In this document: piece after piece, positions 25,869-35,584 of the stretch
How positions within the stretch are numbered: position 1 is the stretch's first letter
Layout of the letters: each line of letters begins with the position of its first letter
DNA from: Gammaproteobacteria bacterium
Lineage (GTDB): Bacteria; Pseudomonadota; Gammaproteobacteria; Arenicellales; JAANXG01
DNA length: 64,000 nt
Reading direction: 5' to 3'
Assembly (NCBI GenBank): GCA_024639325.1
Contig: JAHEIO010000005.1
Coordinates: forward strand, 28,330 to 92,329
The notes under the pieces: model-generated
The model's input: only the letters and a program-made list of their open reading frames with translations
Told to the model about the DNA's origin: nothing
The model's database searches: none
Program-made: the position numbers and the translations under genes

Positions 25869-25888
25869 TACTGTATAAATATACAGCA
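25869..25888 (+). promoter_or_regulatory. LexA (SOS) box directly at the dnaE2 start
   Basis: TACTGTATAAATATACAGCA contains CTGTAT-N4-ATACAG, an almost ideal LexA site. It ends on the first base of the dnaE2 ATG. A TATAAA at 25874-25879 inside it can serve as a -10 box, which would put the transcript start at or next to the ATG. No ribosome-binding site can fit. Confidence 0.9.
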
Positions 25889-28800
25889 TGTCGCCGAAAT
25901 ATGCTGAACTCCACTGTTTGACCAATTTTAGTTTCCTTCGCGGGGCATCTCACCCGGAAGAGCTGGTCGAACGCGCCTGGCAACTGCAATACTCGGCACT
26001 GGCGATTACCGATGAATGTTCGATATCCGGCGTAGTCCGGGCACACCTCCGGAGCAGGGAATTGCATCCTGGAAACAGCGAACGAAAACCCGCGGCCGGA
26101 GCTCTAAAGCTGATCATCGGCAGTGAGTTCGTGTTGACCGAGGGGGTGAAGGTCGTCTTGCTGGCCACGAGTCGCAACGGCTACGGCCAGTTGTGCGAGC
26201 TGATCACCACGGCCCGACGGGCGGCGGAGAAAGGCGGCTATCGCCTGGACCGGGAAATGTTGCTGGATCATTGCCTCGATGAGTGTATTTGCCTGTGGTG
26301 CCCGGTTCCGCAAATCGACGACTTTGTTCATTTGGAACGAGGCCGCTGGCTGAAGCACTATTTTCCGGACCGGCTCTGGATTTCCGTGGAGTTGTTGATG
26401 CGGCAAGATGACCGCCGGTGGCTGCAGAGATCCGGTGCGCTTGGCTCACGGCTGAAGTTGCCTCTGTGTGCCAGCGGCGATGTGCACATGCACAGACGTT
26501 ACCGGCGATCCCTGCAGGATACCCTGACCGCGATCCGCCTGAAACGGCCCTTGAGTCGGGTCGGCCTCGATCTGTTCCCGAATGGAGAACGCCACTTGAG
26601 GCCGCTTCATCGCCTGAGCCGGATCTACCCGCGGGGGTTGCTGGCGGCAACCTGCGAGATCGCGTCCCGGTGCCACTTTTCCCTGGATGAGCTGCGCTAC
26701 GAATACCCCAGGGAACTGGTCCGGGACGGCTATACGCCAATTGGGTGGCTCACCCACTTGACGAAGCAGGGCATGCGGCGCCGGTGGCCCGATAAAGTGC
26801 CGGACAAGGTGAAAAAGCTGGTCAGGCACGAACTCGCGCTCATTCGGGAGCTGCGCTATGAGTCCTATTTTCTTACGGTTTACGACATCGTCTGTTTTGC
26901 CCGCGAGCAGGGCATTTTGTGTCAGGGCCGGGGATCCGCGGCCAACTCGGCCATTTGTTACTGCCTGGGGATTACCGAGGTCGATCCCGCCCGCATGGAC
27001 CTGCTGTTCGAGCGCTTTATCTCGCGTGAACGCAATGAACCCCCGGATATCGACGTCGATTTCGAGCATGAGCGGCGGGAAGAGGTCATTCAGTACATCT
27101 ATGACAAATACGGCAGGGAGCGTGCGGCGTTGGCCGCTACGGTCATCACCTACCGGCCCCGAAGTGCCATTCGTGATGTCGGCAAGGCACTGGGACTGGA
27201 CCTCAATCAGTTGGATCGGCTGGCCAAATCAATACAGTGGTGGGACCGGGATGTGCTGCGGTCGGAAGCGTTGCGGGGACTGGGTTTCGATCCCGACAGC
27301 CCGCGGTTGAAGCTGCTCGCCGCACTGGTCGGCGAATTGATCGGGTTCCCACGGCACCTGTCACAGCACGTCGGCGGGTTCATCATCGCTGAAAGCAGGG
27401 TGTCGCGGCTCGTGCCCATCGAAAACGCAGCCATGCCCGAACGCACGGTAATCCAGTGGGAAAAAGGTGATCTCGAGGCGCTGGGGCTGCTCAAGGTCGA
27501 TGTCCTGGGCCTGGGTATGCTCACTGCTATTCGCAAGGCACTGTCCTATCTGTCAAAGCAAACGGGCCGCCGCTGGTCCATGGCGGATGTGCCCGCGGAG
27601 GATCCGGAGGTCTACCGCATGCTGCAGAAAGCCGACACTATCGGTGTATTCCAGATCGAGTCGCGCGCCCAGATGTCGATGCTGCCCAGGCTGAGGCCCC
27701 GCTCTTACTATGATCTGGTCATCGAGATCGCCATTGTCCGGCCCGGGCCTATACAGGGCGAAATGGTCCATCCGTATCTGCGGCGCCGGAACGGCACGGA
27801 GCCGGTGACGTACCCCAGCCCCGAGGTCAGGAGTGTACTGGAGCGTACTCTGGGCGTGCCCATATTCCAGGAGCAGGTCATGCAACTGTCCATTGTCGCC
27901 GCTGGTTTCACCCCGGGGGAAGCGGATCAGCTGCGGCGGAGTATGGCGGCCTGGAAACGGCGGGGCGGGCTGCAGAAGTTTCAGGAGAAGCTAAAGCAGG
28001 GCATGCGTGAACGCGGCTATGGCAGCCAGTTTGCCGACCAGATATGTCAACAGATACAGGGATTCGGTGAGTACGGTTTTCCCGAGTCCCACTCGGCGAG
28101 TTTTGCCCTGCTGGCCTACGTATCGGCATGGCTCAAACGGCACCACCCGGCCATATTCACCTGCGCTTTGCTTAACAGCCTGCCGATGGGTTTTTACGCG
28201 CCGGCCCAACTGGTGGCGGACGCAGTCCGGCACGGCGTCGATGTGCTACCCGTCGATGTTCAGTACAGTATCGCGGATTCCACCGTGGAAGGCGCATCGA
28301 CCCTCCGACTGGGCCTGAGACGCGTCAAAGGCCTTTCGGAGTCAGGCATGGCGCGCATTGTCCGTGCCCGCGAATACCAACCCTTCATCGACGTTCAAGA
28401 TCTCGGTGACCGTGCCGAACTGAATCGACACGACCTGGAGTGTCTGGCTTCGGCGGACGCGCTGATCGGCCTGAGCGGGCACAGGCACCGGGCTTTCTGG
28501 TCGGTCAGTGGAGTCGAAAGATCCATGCCTGTGCTGCCATCGCCTCGATTTGCCGAAGCAGACCCTCTTCTGAGGCATCCCACCGAAGGCGAGAACATTG
28601 TTGCCGACTATGCCCATGTCGGCCTCAGTCTCCGGCGCCATCCTGTCGCCTTGCTGCGGGCGCGCCTGGACCGGGAGAGCATATGCCCTGCACAGCACCT
28701 GTGGGCGTTGCGTGACGGCTCGACGGCGACTGCCGCAGGGCTGGTCATCAACCGTCAACGCCCCGGCTCGGCGTCCGGGGTGATTTTCATGACCCTGGAG

Positions 28801-29001
28801 GACGAGACCGGATACGTCAATGTCGTGGTCTGGCCCGGCATCGCCGAAACCCAGCGTCAGGCTCTGCTGTGTTCGAGACTGCTCGCCGTGACCGGACGGG
28901 TGCAAAAAGAAGACGACGTATTGCACCTGGTAGCCGGGAAGCTGTGGGATCTGAGCAACTGGCTGGGCGAGCTGACCGCGCGTTCGCGTGATTTTTGCTA
29001 G
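25888..29001 (+). CDS. dnaE2: Error-prone DNA polymerase DnaE2 (ImuC)
   Basis: A 1037-residue C-family polymerase. The PHP domain opens with YAELHCLTNFSFLRGASHPEELVERA, which fixes the start. The polymerase active site includes PPDIDVDFEHERREEVI and the ILCQGRGSAANSAICYCLGI motif. An OB domain near the end (GVIFMTLEDETGYVNVVVWPG) and the lack of the long C-terminal tail distinguish DnaE2 from replicative DnaE1. It performs SOS mutagenesis with ImuA and ImuB, encoded about 3.9 kb upstream. The rpmF promoter begins right after its stop. Confidence 0.96.
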   Translation: MSPKYAELHCLTNFSFLRGASHPEELVERAWQLQYSALAITDECSISGVVRAHLRSRELHPGNSERKPAAGALKLIIGSEFVLTEGVKVVLLATSRNGYGQLCELITTARRAAEKGGYRLDREMLLDHCLDECICLWCPVPQIDDFVHLERGRWLKHYFPDRLWISVELLMRQDDRRWLQRSGALGSRLKLPLCASGDVHMHRRYRRSLQDTLTAIRLKRPLSRVGLDLFPNGERHLRPLHRLSRIYPRGLLAATCEIASRCHFSLDELRYEYPRELVRDGYTPIGWLTHLTKQGMRRRWPDKVPDKVKKLVRHELALIRELRYESYFLTVYDIVCFAREQGILCQGRGSAANSAICYCLGITEVDPARMDLLFERFISRERNEPPDIDVDFEHERREEVIQYIYDKYGRERAALAATVITYRPRSAIRDVGKALGLDLNQLDRLAKSIQWWDRDVLRSEALRGLGFDPDSPRLKLLAALVGELIGFPRHLSQHVGGFIIAESRVSRLVPIENAAMPERTVIQWEKGDLEALGLLKVDVLGLGMLTAIRKALSYLSKQTGRRWSMADVPAEDPEVYRMLQKADTIGVFQIESRAQMSMLPRLRPRSYYDLVIEIAIVRPGPIQGEMVHPYLRRRNGTEPVTYPSPEVRSVLERTLGVPIFQEQVMQLSIVAAGFTPGEADQLRRSMAAWKRRGGLQKFQEKLKQGMRERGYGSQFADQICQQIQGFGEYGFPESHSASFALLAYVSAWLKRHHPAIFTCALLNSLPMGFYAPAQLVADAVRHGVDVLPVDVQYSIADSTVEGASTLRLGLRRVKGLSESGMARIVRAREYQPFIDVQDLGDRAELNRHDLECLASADALIGLSGHRHRAFWSVSGVERSMPVLPSPRFAEADPLLRHPTEGENIVADYAHVGLSLRRHPVALLRARLDRESICPAQHLWALRDGSTATAAGLVINRQRPGSASGVIFMTLEDETGYVNVVVWPGIAETQRQALLCSRLLAVTGRVQKEDDVLHLVAGKLWDLSNWLGELTARSRDFC

Positions 29002-29004
29002 GTT

Positions 29005-29033
29005 TTGACAGGTCCACCGGCCATCTATATGAT
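29005..29033 (+). promoter_or_regulatory. Sigma-70 promoter for rpmF-plsX
   Basis: TTGACA (29005-29010), a 17-base spacer, and TATGAT (29028-29033) form a near-consensus sigma-70 promoter. It starts 4 bases after the dnaE2 stop and 82 bases before rpmF, so the ribosome/lipid operon has its own start here. Confidence 0.8.
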
Positions 29034-29114
29034 GCGCCGACCATACACGATGTAACGCGGGCCCGATTGCGTTATGTCATTGTTTTGATTAATCATTTGT
29101 AAGCAAGGACCAAC

Positions 29115-29303
29115 ATGGCCGTACAACAGAACCGAAAAACACCGTCCAAGCGGGGTATGCGGCGCTCCCACGACGCCCTGGGTAAACCCACGTTATCCAC
29201 CGACCCGGTAACCGGGGAGCTGCACCGCCGGCATCACACCACTCCCACGGGGTACTACCGGGGCAAGCAGGTGGTACGAATCAAGTCCGAGGACGACGAA
29301 TAG
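29115..29303 (+). CDS. rpmF: 50S ribosomal protein L32
   Basis: 62 residues beginning [22 protein letters not shown], the conserved L32 N-terminus. Zinc-binding cysteines are absent, so this is the zinc-free form. rpmF-plsX linkage is the standard gammaproteobacterial arrangement, but yceD, usually just upstream, is not present. Confidence 0.96.
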   Translation: MAVQQNRKTPSKRGMRRSHDALGKPTLSTDPVTGELHRRHHTTPTGYYRGKQVVRIKSEDDE

Positions 29304-29345
29304 CCTTTTGACGTATAGTCGTTAGGTGGAAAATCCAGGCTTATC

Positions 29346-30362
29346 GTGAGCATCACCATTGCCGTTGATGCAATGGGTGGAGACCATGGCCCGAAAGTAA
29401 CGGTCCCGGGGTCACTGGCGGCACTCGCGCACGAAAATGATCTGAACCTGATCCTGGTCGGAAAACCGGACCATATCGAAGCGCAACTCAGCAAGTCGGG
29501 CCCAGGGACGAGCAGTATCCAGGTTCAACCTGCTTCGGAGACCGTGGAGATGAACGAAGACCCGGCGCGGGCCCTGCGCCGTAAAAAGGATTCTTCCATG
29601 CGGGTCGCAATCAATCTGGTAAAATCCGGTGAGGCGGATGCCTGTCTGAGCGCGGGGAATACGGGTGCCCTGATGGCGACTTCGCGTTTCGTTCTCAAAA
29701 CGCTGCCAGGCATCGATAGGCCTGCAATCGTTGCGGCACTGCCATCGCTCCGGGGACATGTCCACGTGCTCGATCTCGGCGCAAATGTCGACAGTCCGCC
29801 GGAGCTGCTGCTCCAATTCGCGATCATGGGTTCGGTGCTGGTAAAACGGGTCGAGCACAAGCCCAAGCCAAGCATAGGCTTGCTGAATATCGGCGTCGAG
29901 GACATAAAGGGTAATGGTATTGTCAAGCGGGCAGCTGAACTGATTCAGCAGAGCGGGTTGAACTATTGCGGATACGTGGAGGGCGACGCCATCTATACCG
30001 GTGACGTCGACGTGATCGTGTGCGACGGTTTCGACGGCAATGTTGCGCTAAAGGCCAGCGAGGGCCTGGCCACGATGATTTCCAGCATAATGAGGGAAGA
30101 ATTCAGCAGGAGCGCGTTCAGAAAATTTGCCGGTATGTTTGCATTGCCCATCGTCAATGCCTTCAGAAAAAAAATCGACCACCGAAGGTACAACGGCGCT
30201 ACCCTGGTCGGCCTGAACGGGATCGTGATCAAGAGCCATGGCGGCGCGGATGCCCTGGCTTTCAGGCAGTCGCTGCTGGTGGCCGCTACAGCAGTCAGGG
30301 AAAAGGTCATTGGCCATCTGTCGGATGAGCTTTCCCGGACCCTGCAGGCAGTACCTCATTGA
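29346..30362 (+). CDS. plsX: Phosphate acyltransferase PlsX
   Basis: 338 residues starting with [15 protein letters not shown]. PlsX converts acyl-ACP to acyl-phosphate for phospholipid synthesis at the inner membrane face. Family motifs seen are [40 protein letters not shown] and [16 protein letters not shown]. The start codon is GTG. The stop overlaps the fabH TTG start. Confidence 0.96.
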   Translation: MSITIAVDAMGGDHGPKVTVPGSLAALAHENDLNLILVGKPDHIEAQLSKSGPGTSSIQVQPASETVEMNEDPARALRRKKDSSMRVAINLVKSGEADACLSAGNTGALMATSRFVLKTLPGIDRPAIVAALPSLRGHVHVLDLGANVDSPPELLLQFAIMGSVLVKRVEHKPKPSIGLLNIGVEDIKGNGIVKRAAELIQQSGLNYCGYVEGDAIYTGDVDVIVCDGFDGNVALKASEGLATMISSIMREEFSRSAFRKFAGMFALPIVNAFRKKIDHRRYNGATLVGLNGIVIKSHGGADALAFRQSLLVAATAVREKVIGHLSDELSRTLQAVPH

Positions 30363-31330
30363 GCTTCGCACGAGTCATCGGCACCGGCGGCTATTTGCCG
30401 GAGAAAGTGCTCACCAGCGCGGAACTGGAAAAGATGGTGGACACGACCGAGCAGTGGATCATCTCGCGCACCGGAGTCCGTGAACGGCGAATCGCCGCCG
30501 ACCATGAGCGCACCAGCGATCTGGCCGAGCGCGCATCCCGGGCAGCACTAGACGAAGCCGGGATATCTCCGCAGGAACTCGACCTGATCATCGTCGCCAC
30601 CACGACACCGGATCACGTCTTTCCCAGTGTGGCCTGTCTCCTTCAGGACCGCCTGGGAATACATAATGGCGGACCCGCATTCGACATTCAGGCGGTTTGT
30701 ACCGGTTTTGTATACGCTCTGGACGTGGTGAACCGTTTTTTTCTGACCGGCGCCTCGAAGAAGGCCCTGGTGGTGGGTGCGGAAACCTTCAGCCGCATCA
30801 TCGACTGGACGGACCGAAACACCTGCATTCTGTTTGGAGATGGCGCCGGCGCCGTCGTGTTGGAGGCGGCGGATGAACCCGGCATCGTGTCGACGCATCT
30901 GCACGCGGATGGCAAATACCACGAACTTCTGAGCGTTCCCATGGGCGTATCGGCGAATTACGAACAGGTGCTGAAGGGCGAAGCCTACACCCAGATGCGC
31001 GGCAGTGAAGTGTTCAAATGGGCGGTAAAGGCACTGGGCGACATCGTCGATGAAACTCTGCTGGCGAACTCGCTTGAAAAATCCGACATAGATTGGCTCA
31101 TACCCCACCAGGCCAATATACGAATCATCAACGCGACCGCGAAAAAGCTGGATATGAATATGAATCGGGTGATCGTTACCGTTGATCGCCATGGAAATAC
31201 CTCCGCCGCGTCGATACCGCTCGCTTTCAACGAAGCCGTTCGCGACGGTCGAATCCAACGCGGCCAGAAAGTCATCATGGAAGGGTTCGGTGGTGGTTTT
31301 ACCTGGGGCTCCATCCTCCTCGTCTATTAG
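30359..31330 (+). CDS. fabH: 3-oxoacyl-ACP synthase III (FabH)
   Basis: 323 residues. The condensing enzyme that starts fatty-acid synthesis from acetyl-CoA and malonyl-ACP. The Cys-His-Asn triad is visible in [14 protein letters not shown] and HGNTSAAS; the C-terminus [16 protein letters not shown] is typical. It starts with TTG overlapping the plsX stop (TTGA). In E. coli the next gene is fabD; here fabG follows after only 13 bases. Confidence 0.95.
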   Translation: MSFARVIGTGGYLPEKVLTSAELEKMVDTTEQWIISRTGVRERRIAADHERTSDLAERASRAALDEAGISPQELDLIIVATTTPDHVFPSVACLLQDRLGIHNGGPAFDIQAVCTGFVYALDVVNRFFLTGASKKALVVGAETFSRIIDWTDRNTCILFGDGAGAVVLEAADEPGIVSTHLHADGKYHELLSVPMGVSANYEQVLKGEAYTQMRGSEVFKWAVKALGDIVDETLLANSLEKSDIDWLIPHQANIRIINATAKKLDMNMNRVIVTVDRHGNTSAASIPLAFNEAVRDGRIQRGQKVIMEGFGGGFTWGSILLVY

Positions 31331-31343
31331 CAGTCGGCAAAAA

Positions 31344-32096
31344 ATGCAGGTTAAGCTCGACAATGAAGTCTGCCTCGTTACCGGGGCCACTCGGGGCATC
31401 GGGAAAGCCATAGCGACGGCACTGGCCCGAGCCGGGGGTGTCGTCATCGGCACCGCGACCTCCGATAGGGGAGCTTCGATAATCGACGGCTATTTCAGCG
31501 AGCGTGGTCTCTCCGGCAGCGGCGCCGTGCTGAACGTTGTCGATTCCGCAGCGGTTACCGAACTTGTGGACAAGGTTCGCCGAGAGCGGGGTGCACCCAC
31601 GGTGCTTATCAACAATGCGGGCATCACCCGCGACAATCTGCTGCTTAGGATGAGCGAGGATGAGTGGGATGACGTGCTCGATACCGATCTGAAATCCGTT
31701 TACCGTGTCAGCAAGGCTTGCCTGCGCGGTATGACCAAAGCCAGACACGGAAGGATTGTCAACGTTACCTCCGTAGTCGGCGCGTCCGGCAACCCGGGCC
31801 AGAGCAACTACGCCGCGGCCAAGGCGGGCATGGTCGGATTCACCAAATCCCTGGCCGCGGAGGTTGCCACCCGGGGTGTAACGGTTAATGCGGTTGCCCC
31901 GGGGTTCATCGACACCGAAATGACGCGCGCACTATCGGAATCGCAGCGGGAACAGCTGCTTCGACGGATTCCCGTGGGGCGCCTTGGAACGCCGGAAGAT
32001 GTCGCTCAGGCCGTTGTATTTCTGGCGTCGGGCGCCGCCTGTTACATTACCGGCGTAACCCTGCATGTCAACGGTGGCATGTATATGACGTATTGA
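31344..32096 (+). CDS. fabG: 3-oxoacyl-ACP reductase FabG
   Basis: 250 residues of the short-chain dehydrogenase family. NADP motif TGATRGIG, NNAG, and the catalytic Ser-Tyr-Lys in VTSVVGASGNPGQSNYAAAKAG. It reduces 3-oxoacyl-ACP in each elongation cycle. The ATG at 31344 gives the family N-terminus; the open frame continues upstream but only inside fabH. No strong ribosome-binding site is seen, so coupling to fabH is likely. Confidence 0.95.
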   Translation: MQVKLDNEVCLVTGATRGIGKAIATALARAGGVVIGTATSDRGASIIDGYFSERGLSGSGAVLNVVDSAAVTELVDKVRRERGAPTVLINNAGITRDNLLLRMSEDEWDDVLDTDLKSVYRVSKACLRGMTKARHGRIVNVTSVVGASGNPGQSNYAAAKAGMVGFTKSLAAEVATRGVTVNAVAPGFIDTEMTRALSESQREQLLRRIPVGRLGTPEDVAQAVVFLASGAACYITGVTLHVNGGMYMTY

Positions 32097-32153
32097 TTTT
32101 TAGGTGATTGGAATTCTGAATTTTGCGGGATTCAAACCAAAGCCGTGTATCAT

Positions 32154-32174
32154 CCAATGTTGCGTCAACATTGG
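32154..32174. promoter_or_regulatory. Perfect palindrome upstream of acpP
   Basis: CCAATGTTG (32154-32162) and CAACATTGG (32166-32174) are exact inverted repeats with a 3-base centre. It lies in the 147-base fabG-acpP gap, about 70 bases before acpP. It could be an operator or an RNA hairpin separating acpP expression from the upstream genes. No T-run follows, so a simple terminator is unlikely. Confidence 0.5.
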
Positions 32175-32243
32175 ACTTGCTACCCGGATTGTTGTTAACT
32201 ATGCGGCCTGAACAGGCTGGATTTACTGGAGGATATTTTACTC

Positions 32244-32477
32244 ATGAGCAGTGTTGAAGAACGCGTCAAGAAGATTGTCGTCGAACAGCTGGGTGTAGGG
32301 GAGGATCAGGTTACGGCCGAGGCATCGTTTGTGGATGATCTGGGCGCAGACTCGCTCGATACGGTCGAGCTGGTAATGGCTCTTGAGGAAGAGTTCGAAA
32401 CGGAGATACCGGACGAGGAAGCGGAAAAGATCACTACGGTTCAGCAGGCTATCGATTACATCAACCAGAAGACCTGA
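32244..32477 (+). CDS. acpP: Acyl carrier protein
   Basis: 77 residues, acidic, with the phosphopantetheine attachment Ser in [19 protein letters not shown]. It carries growing acyl chains for FabH, FabG and FabF. A strong GGAGGA ribosome-binding site precedes the ATG, in contrast to the weakly marked genes around it, as expected for a very abundant protein. Confidence 0.98.
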   Translation: MSSVEERVKKIVVEQLGVGEDQVTAEASFVDDLGADSLDTVELVMALEEEFETEIPDEEAEKITTVQQAIDYINQKT

Positions 32478-32643
32478 ACGGGATCCGGTGTGGTGCGGGG
32501 CCGCTGCCGGTCAAGCAAATCGGTCTCGTGGTTTCCAATAGTCTGTCGTGACGTCATCATCCGGGATCGTGGCAGGGCCGCTGACCAGGGAAGCGCCGCC
32601 GCGCATTTCGTAATCCAGGGATTCACATCGGTAAGTTTGTCAT

Positions 32644-33885
32644 ATGCGTGATCGCCGCGTTGTCGTTACAGGACTGGGTATTATTTCTCCCCTCGGTGTC
32701 GGCATCGATGACAACTGGCGGCGCATCGTCGACGGAAACAGCGGAATCGGACCCATCGATCGTTTCGATGCCGCGGGCATCGCCAGCACCATCGCGGGTC
32801 AGGCGGACGAGTTCCACGCAGAAAATTATTTCTCGCCCAAAGACACCCGTAAAATGGACCGATTCATCCAGCTCGGTATGGCTACGGGAATGGATGCGTT
32901 TGCCGATTCCGGTCTGGAGATCGACGAACGCAATGCAAATCGCGCTGGCGTATACATTGGCTCCGGCATTGGCGGTGTGGAGACAATCGAAAAAATGGCG
33001 CTTACCTATGAACAAAAAGGACCCCGGCGCATATCCCCATTCTACGTTCCCATGTCGATCATCAATATGATATCCGGCAACCTTTCGATCATGTATGGAC
33101 TGAAGGGCCCGAACCTATCGATGGTAACCGCTTGTACCACGGGGACCCATGCCATAGGTGAGGCCGGGCGGCTCATCGAATATGGTGACGCGGATGTCAT
33201 GATCGCGGGCGGCGCCGAAGCGGCCATTACGCCCACCGCCATGGCCGGATTCTCCAACGCCAAGGCGCTCAGTACGCGGAACGATGCCCCGGAGGCCGCA
33301 AGCAGACCCTGGGACAGGGGTCGGGACGGATTCGTGATGGGGGAAGGTGCGGGCGTGATGGTGCTCGAGGAGTTGGAACACGCTCGGGCGCGCGGCGCGC
33401 GGATCTACGCGGAGCTGGCCGGGTTTGGCATGAGCGCCGACGCGTACCACATGACCAGCCCGTCTCCCGGTGGCGAAGGTGCGGCGCAGTGCATGAACAA
33501 CTGCATGAGAAATGCCGGAATCAACCCGGATGAGGTGGGCTACATCAATGCCCACGGGACGTCCACCCCGCAAGGAGACATCGCCGAAACAATGGCTGTC
33601 AAATCCAGCTTCGACGATCATGCGTTTGAACTGGCGGTCAGTTCCACCAAATCCATGATTGGCCATTTGTTGGGTGCGGCCGGTGGGGTGGAGGCGGTCT
33701 ATACCGCGCTCGCTCTTCATCATCAGATATTGCCCCCGACAATCAATCTGCACGATCCTGACCCGGAGTGCGATCTGGACTTCGTCGCCAACGCCGCGCG
33801 GGATGTTGAATTCGATGTTGCGCTGAGTAATTCCTTCGGCTTCGGTGGGACCAACGGCACGATTGCACTTAGACGCTTGACTTGA
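32644..33885 (+). CDS. fabF: 3-oxoacyl-ACP synthase II (FabF)
   Basis: 413 residues of the KAS II family. The active-site Cys lies in VTACTTGTHA, and the two His in NAHGTSTPQGD and STKSMIGHLLGAAGG; the end SNSFGFGGTNG is diagnostic. It elongates acyl-ACP. A 166-base gap without genes separates it from acpP. pabC, which follows fabF in E. coli, is missing; mltG comes next. Confidence 0.96.
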   Translation: MRDRRVVVTGLGIISPLGVGIDDNWRRIVDGNSGIGPIDRFDAAGIASTIAGQADEFHAENYFSPKDTRKMDRFIQLGMATGMDAFADSGLEIDERNANRAGVYIGSGIGGVETIEKMALTYEQKGPRRISPFYVPMSIINMISGNLSIMYGLKGPNLSMVTACTTGTHAIGEAGRLIEYGDADVMIAGGAEAAITPTAMAGFSNAKALSTRNDAPEAASRPWDRGRDGFVMGEGAGVMVLEELEHARARGARIYAELAGFGMSADAYHMTSPSPGGEGAAQCMNNCMRNAGINPDEVGYINAHGTSTPQGDIAETMAVKSSFDDHAFELAVSSTKSMIGHLLGAAGGVEAVYTALALHHQILPPTINLHDPDPECDLDFVANAARDVEFDVALSNSFGFGGTNGTIALRRLT

Positions 33886-33910
33886 CCTGCAGGCTACACT
33901 CCCTAGAACC

Positions 33911-34927
33911 GTGGTTCGGGCAATCGGAATCTTTTTCACCATCCTGGTTTCGGCACTTGTGATCGCGGCAGGTTACCTGCAATGGAGCAGCAACCAACCA
34001 GTTAACGGCAGCGCGCGATTCACCATCAGCCCCGGGGAAGGGGTATCGACCGTGGCGCGGAATCTGGTCGATACCGGCCTGCTGTCCGAACCATACGCTT
34101 TCATCCTGTGGAGTTATCGACGGGGAGACACCGGATCGCTGAAAGCTGGCGAATATCAAATAGATGAGGGCACGTCCCTGGGCCGGCTGCTGGACAAGTT
34201 CGTCGATGGGGACGTCGTAACCTATTCCATCACCCTCATCGAAGGGTGGACTTTCGAACAGTTCCTGTCCGTGCTCGGAGCCCATCCCGTTCTAAAAAAC
34301 CGCGTCGCACCGAGATCGGTTTCCGAGATCATGTTCGAACTGGGACACGAGGGACTGCATCCGGAGGGTCGATTCTTCCCGGATACCTATGTTTTCGACG
34401 CGGGCACATCCGTTATCGATATTCTGCATCAGGCCTTCGAGCGGATGGTTGAAGTTGTGGATCGGGAATGGGAAGCGCGACTGCCCGGTACGTTACTGAA
34501 AAACAAGGACGAGGCGTTGGTCCTCGCCTCTATAATTGAAAAAGAAACCGGAAAACCCGAGGAAAGAGCAATCATATCCGCCGTGTTCAATAATCGCTTA
34601 CGGAGGAAAATGCGGCTGCAGACGGATCCCACCGTGATCTACGGACTGGGTGACGGTTTTGACGGAAACCTGAAGCGTTCACACCTCAGTCAGGACACGC
34701 CCTACAACACGTATGTGCGTTTCGGGCTCCCGCCCACGCCGATAGCCAACCCCGGGGCAGATGCAATCAGGGCCGCGCTACGTCCCGCGGACACTCGGGC
34801 ACTGTATTTCGTATCCCGCGGTGATGGTTCGCACCAATTTTCCGAAACACTCCCGGAACACAATGAGGCCGTTGCCCGGTATCAGTTGGGTGGCGACAGA
34901 AATAAAATCTCTGCATCCGGCGACTGA
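33911..34927 (+). CDS. mltG: Endolytic murein transglycosylase MltG
   Basis: 338 residues. One N-terminal membrane helix (about 4-24), a LysM-like part (FTISPGEGVSTVARNL), then the YceG catalytic domain with LASIIEKETGKPEER (catalytic Glu), LQTDPTVIYGLG and YNTYVRFGLPPTPIANPG. MltG cuts nascent glycan strands in the periplasm. It starts with GTG, 25 bases after fabF. Its place before tmk is the conserved one. Confidence 0.94.
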   Translation: MVRAIGIFFTILVSALVIAAGYLQWSSNQPVNGSARFTISPGEGVSTVARNLVDTGLLSEPYAFILWSYRRGDTGSLKAGEYQIDEGTSLGRLLDKFVDGDVVTYSITLIEGWTFEQFLSVLGAHPVLKNRVAPRSVSEIMFELGHEGLHPEGRFFPDTYVFDAGTSVIDILHQAFERMVEVVDREWEARLPGTLLKNKDEALVLASIIEKETGKPEERAIISAVFNNRLRRKMRLQTDPTVIYGLGDGFDGNLKRSHLSQDTPYNTYVRFGLPPTPIANPGADAIRAALRPADTRALYFVSRGDGSHQFSETLPEHNEAVARYQLGGDRNKISASGD

Positions 34928-34933
34928 CGGTTT

Positions 34934-35584
34934 ATGCAAACCAGGGGCAAATTCATTACTGTGGAAGGGCAGGATGGCGCGGGCAAGACGACCAGCATGG
35001 TATTTGTCGAGCGCCTGCTCGGGGAAAGAGAAATCGATGCGGTAGTGACTCGCGAGCCCGGAGGCACGCAACTCGGCGAGAAACTGCGATGCCTTATCCT
35101 CGAAGGGCATGAACTCCATATCGACTCGCTGGCGGAATTGCTGATGATTTTTGCGGCGCGTGCCCAGCACCTAACCGAAACGATCGAACCGGCGCTGTCA
35201 AAAGGTATCTGGGTACTGTGCGACCGTTTCACCGACGCCACGTTCGCCTATCAGAGCGCGGGCCGAGGCTTACCCTGGTCTGACGTCGAAATCCTTGAAA
35301 ACATGGTGCAGGGAAGCCTGAGGCCAGATCTGACGCTGCTGATCGACGTCGACCCGGAAATCGGCCGGATACGGGCCAGTCAGCGTCGCCAGACGGCACC
35401 GGACCGTTTTGAAACGGAGGAAAAGGAGTTCAAATCCAACGTACGGCGAGCTTATCTGGACCTGGCGCGAATGCATCCCGAACGGATCAGGATTGTCGAT
35501 GGTACATTGTCCTTGAATGAAGTGGAGAAACAGGTAATCGATATAGTTGGACGCTACCTCGAGGAATCGGTAATCGAACGATGA
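34934..35584 (+). CDS. tmk: Thymidylate kinase
   Basis: 216 residues. P-loop GQDGAGKT, the DR(F/Y) motif in LCDRFTDATFAYQSAGRG, and the lid region SQRRQTAPDRFE. It phosphorylates dTMP to dTDP. It starts 6 bases after mltG; its TGA overlaps the holB ATG (ATGA). Confidence 0.95.
   Translation: MQTRGKFITVEGQDGAGKTTSMVFVERLLGEREIDAVVTREPGGTQLGEKLRCLILEGHELHIDSLAELLMIFAARAQHLTETIEPALSKGIWVLCDRFTDATFAYQSAGRGLPWSDVEILENMVQGSLRPDLTLLIDVDPEIGRIRASQRRQTAPDRFETEEKEFKSNVRRAYLDLARMHPERIRIVDGTLSLNEVEKQVIDIVGRYLEESVIER

Noticed and set aside
31182..31343. N-terminal extension of FabG inside fabH
   Set aside because: The extra residues are a frame-shifted reading of fabH; the conserved FabG start is at 31344.
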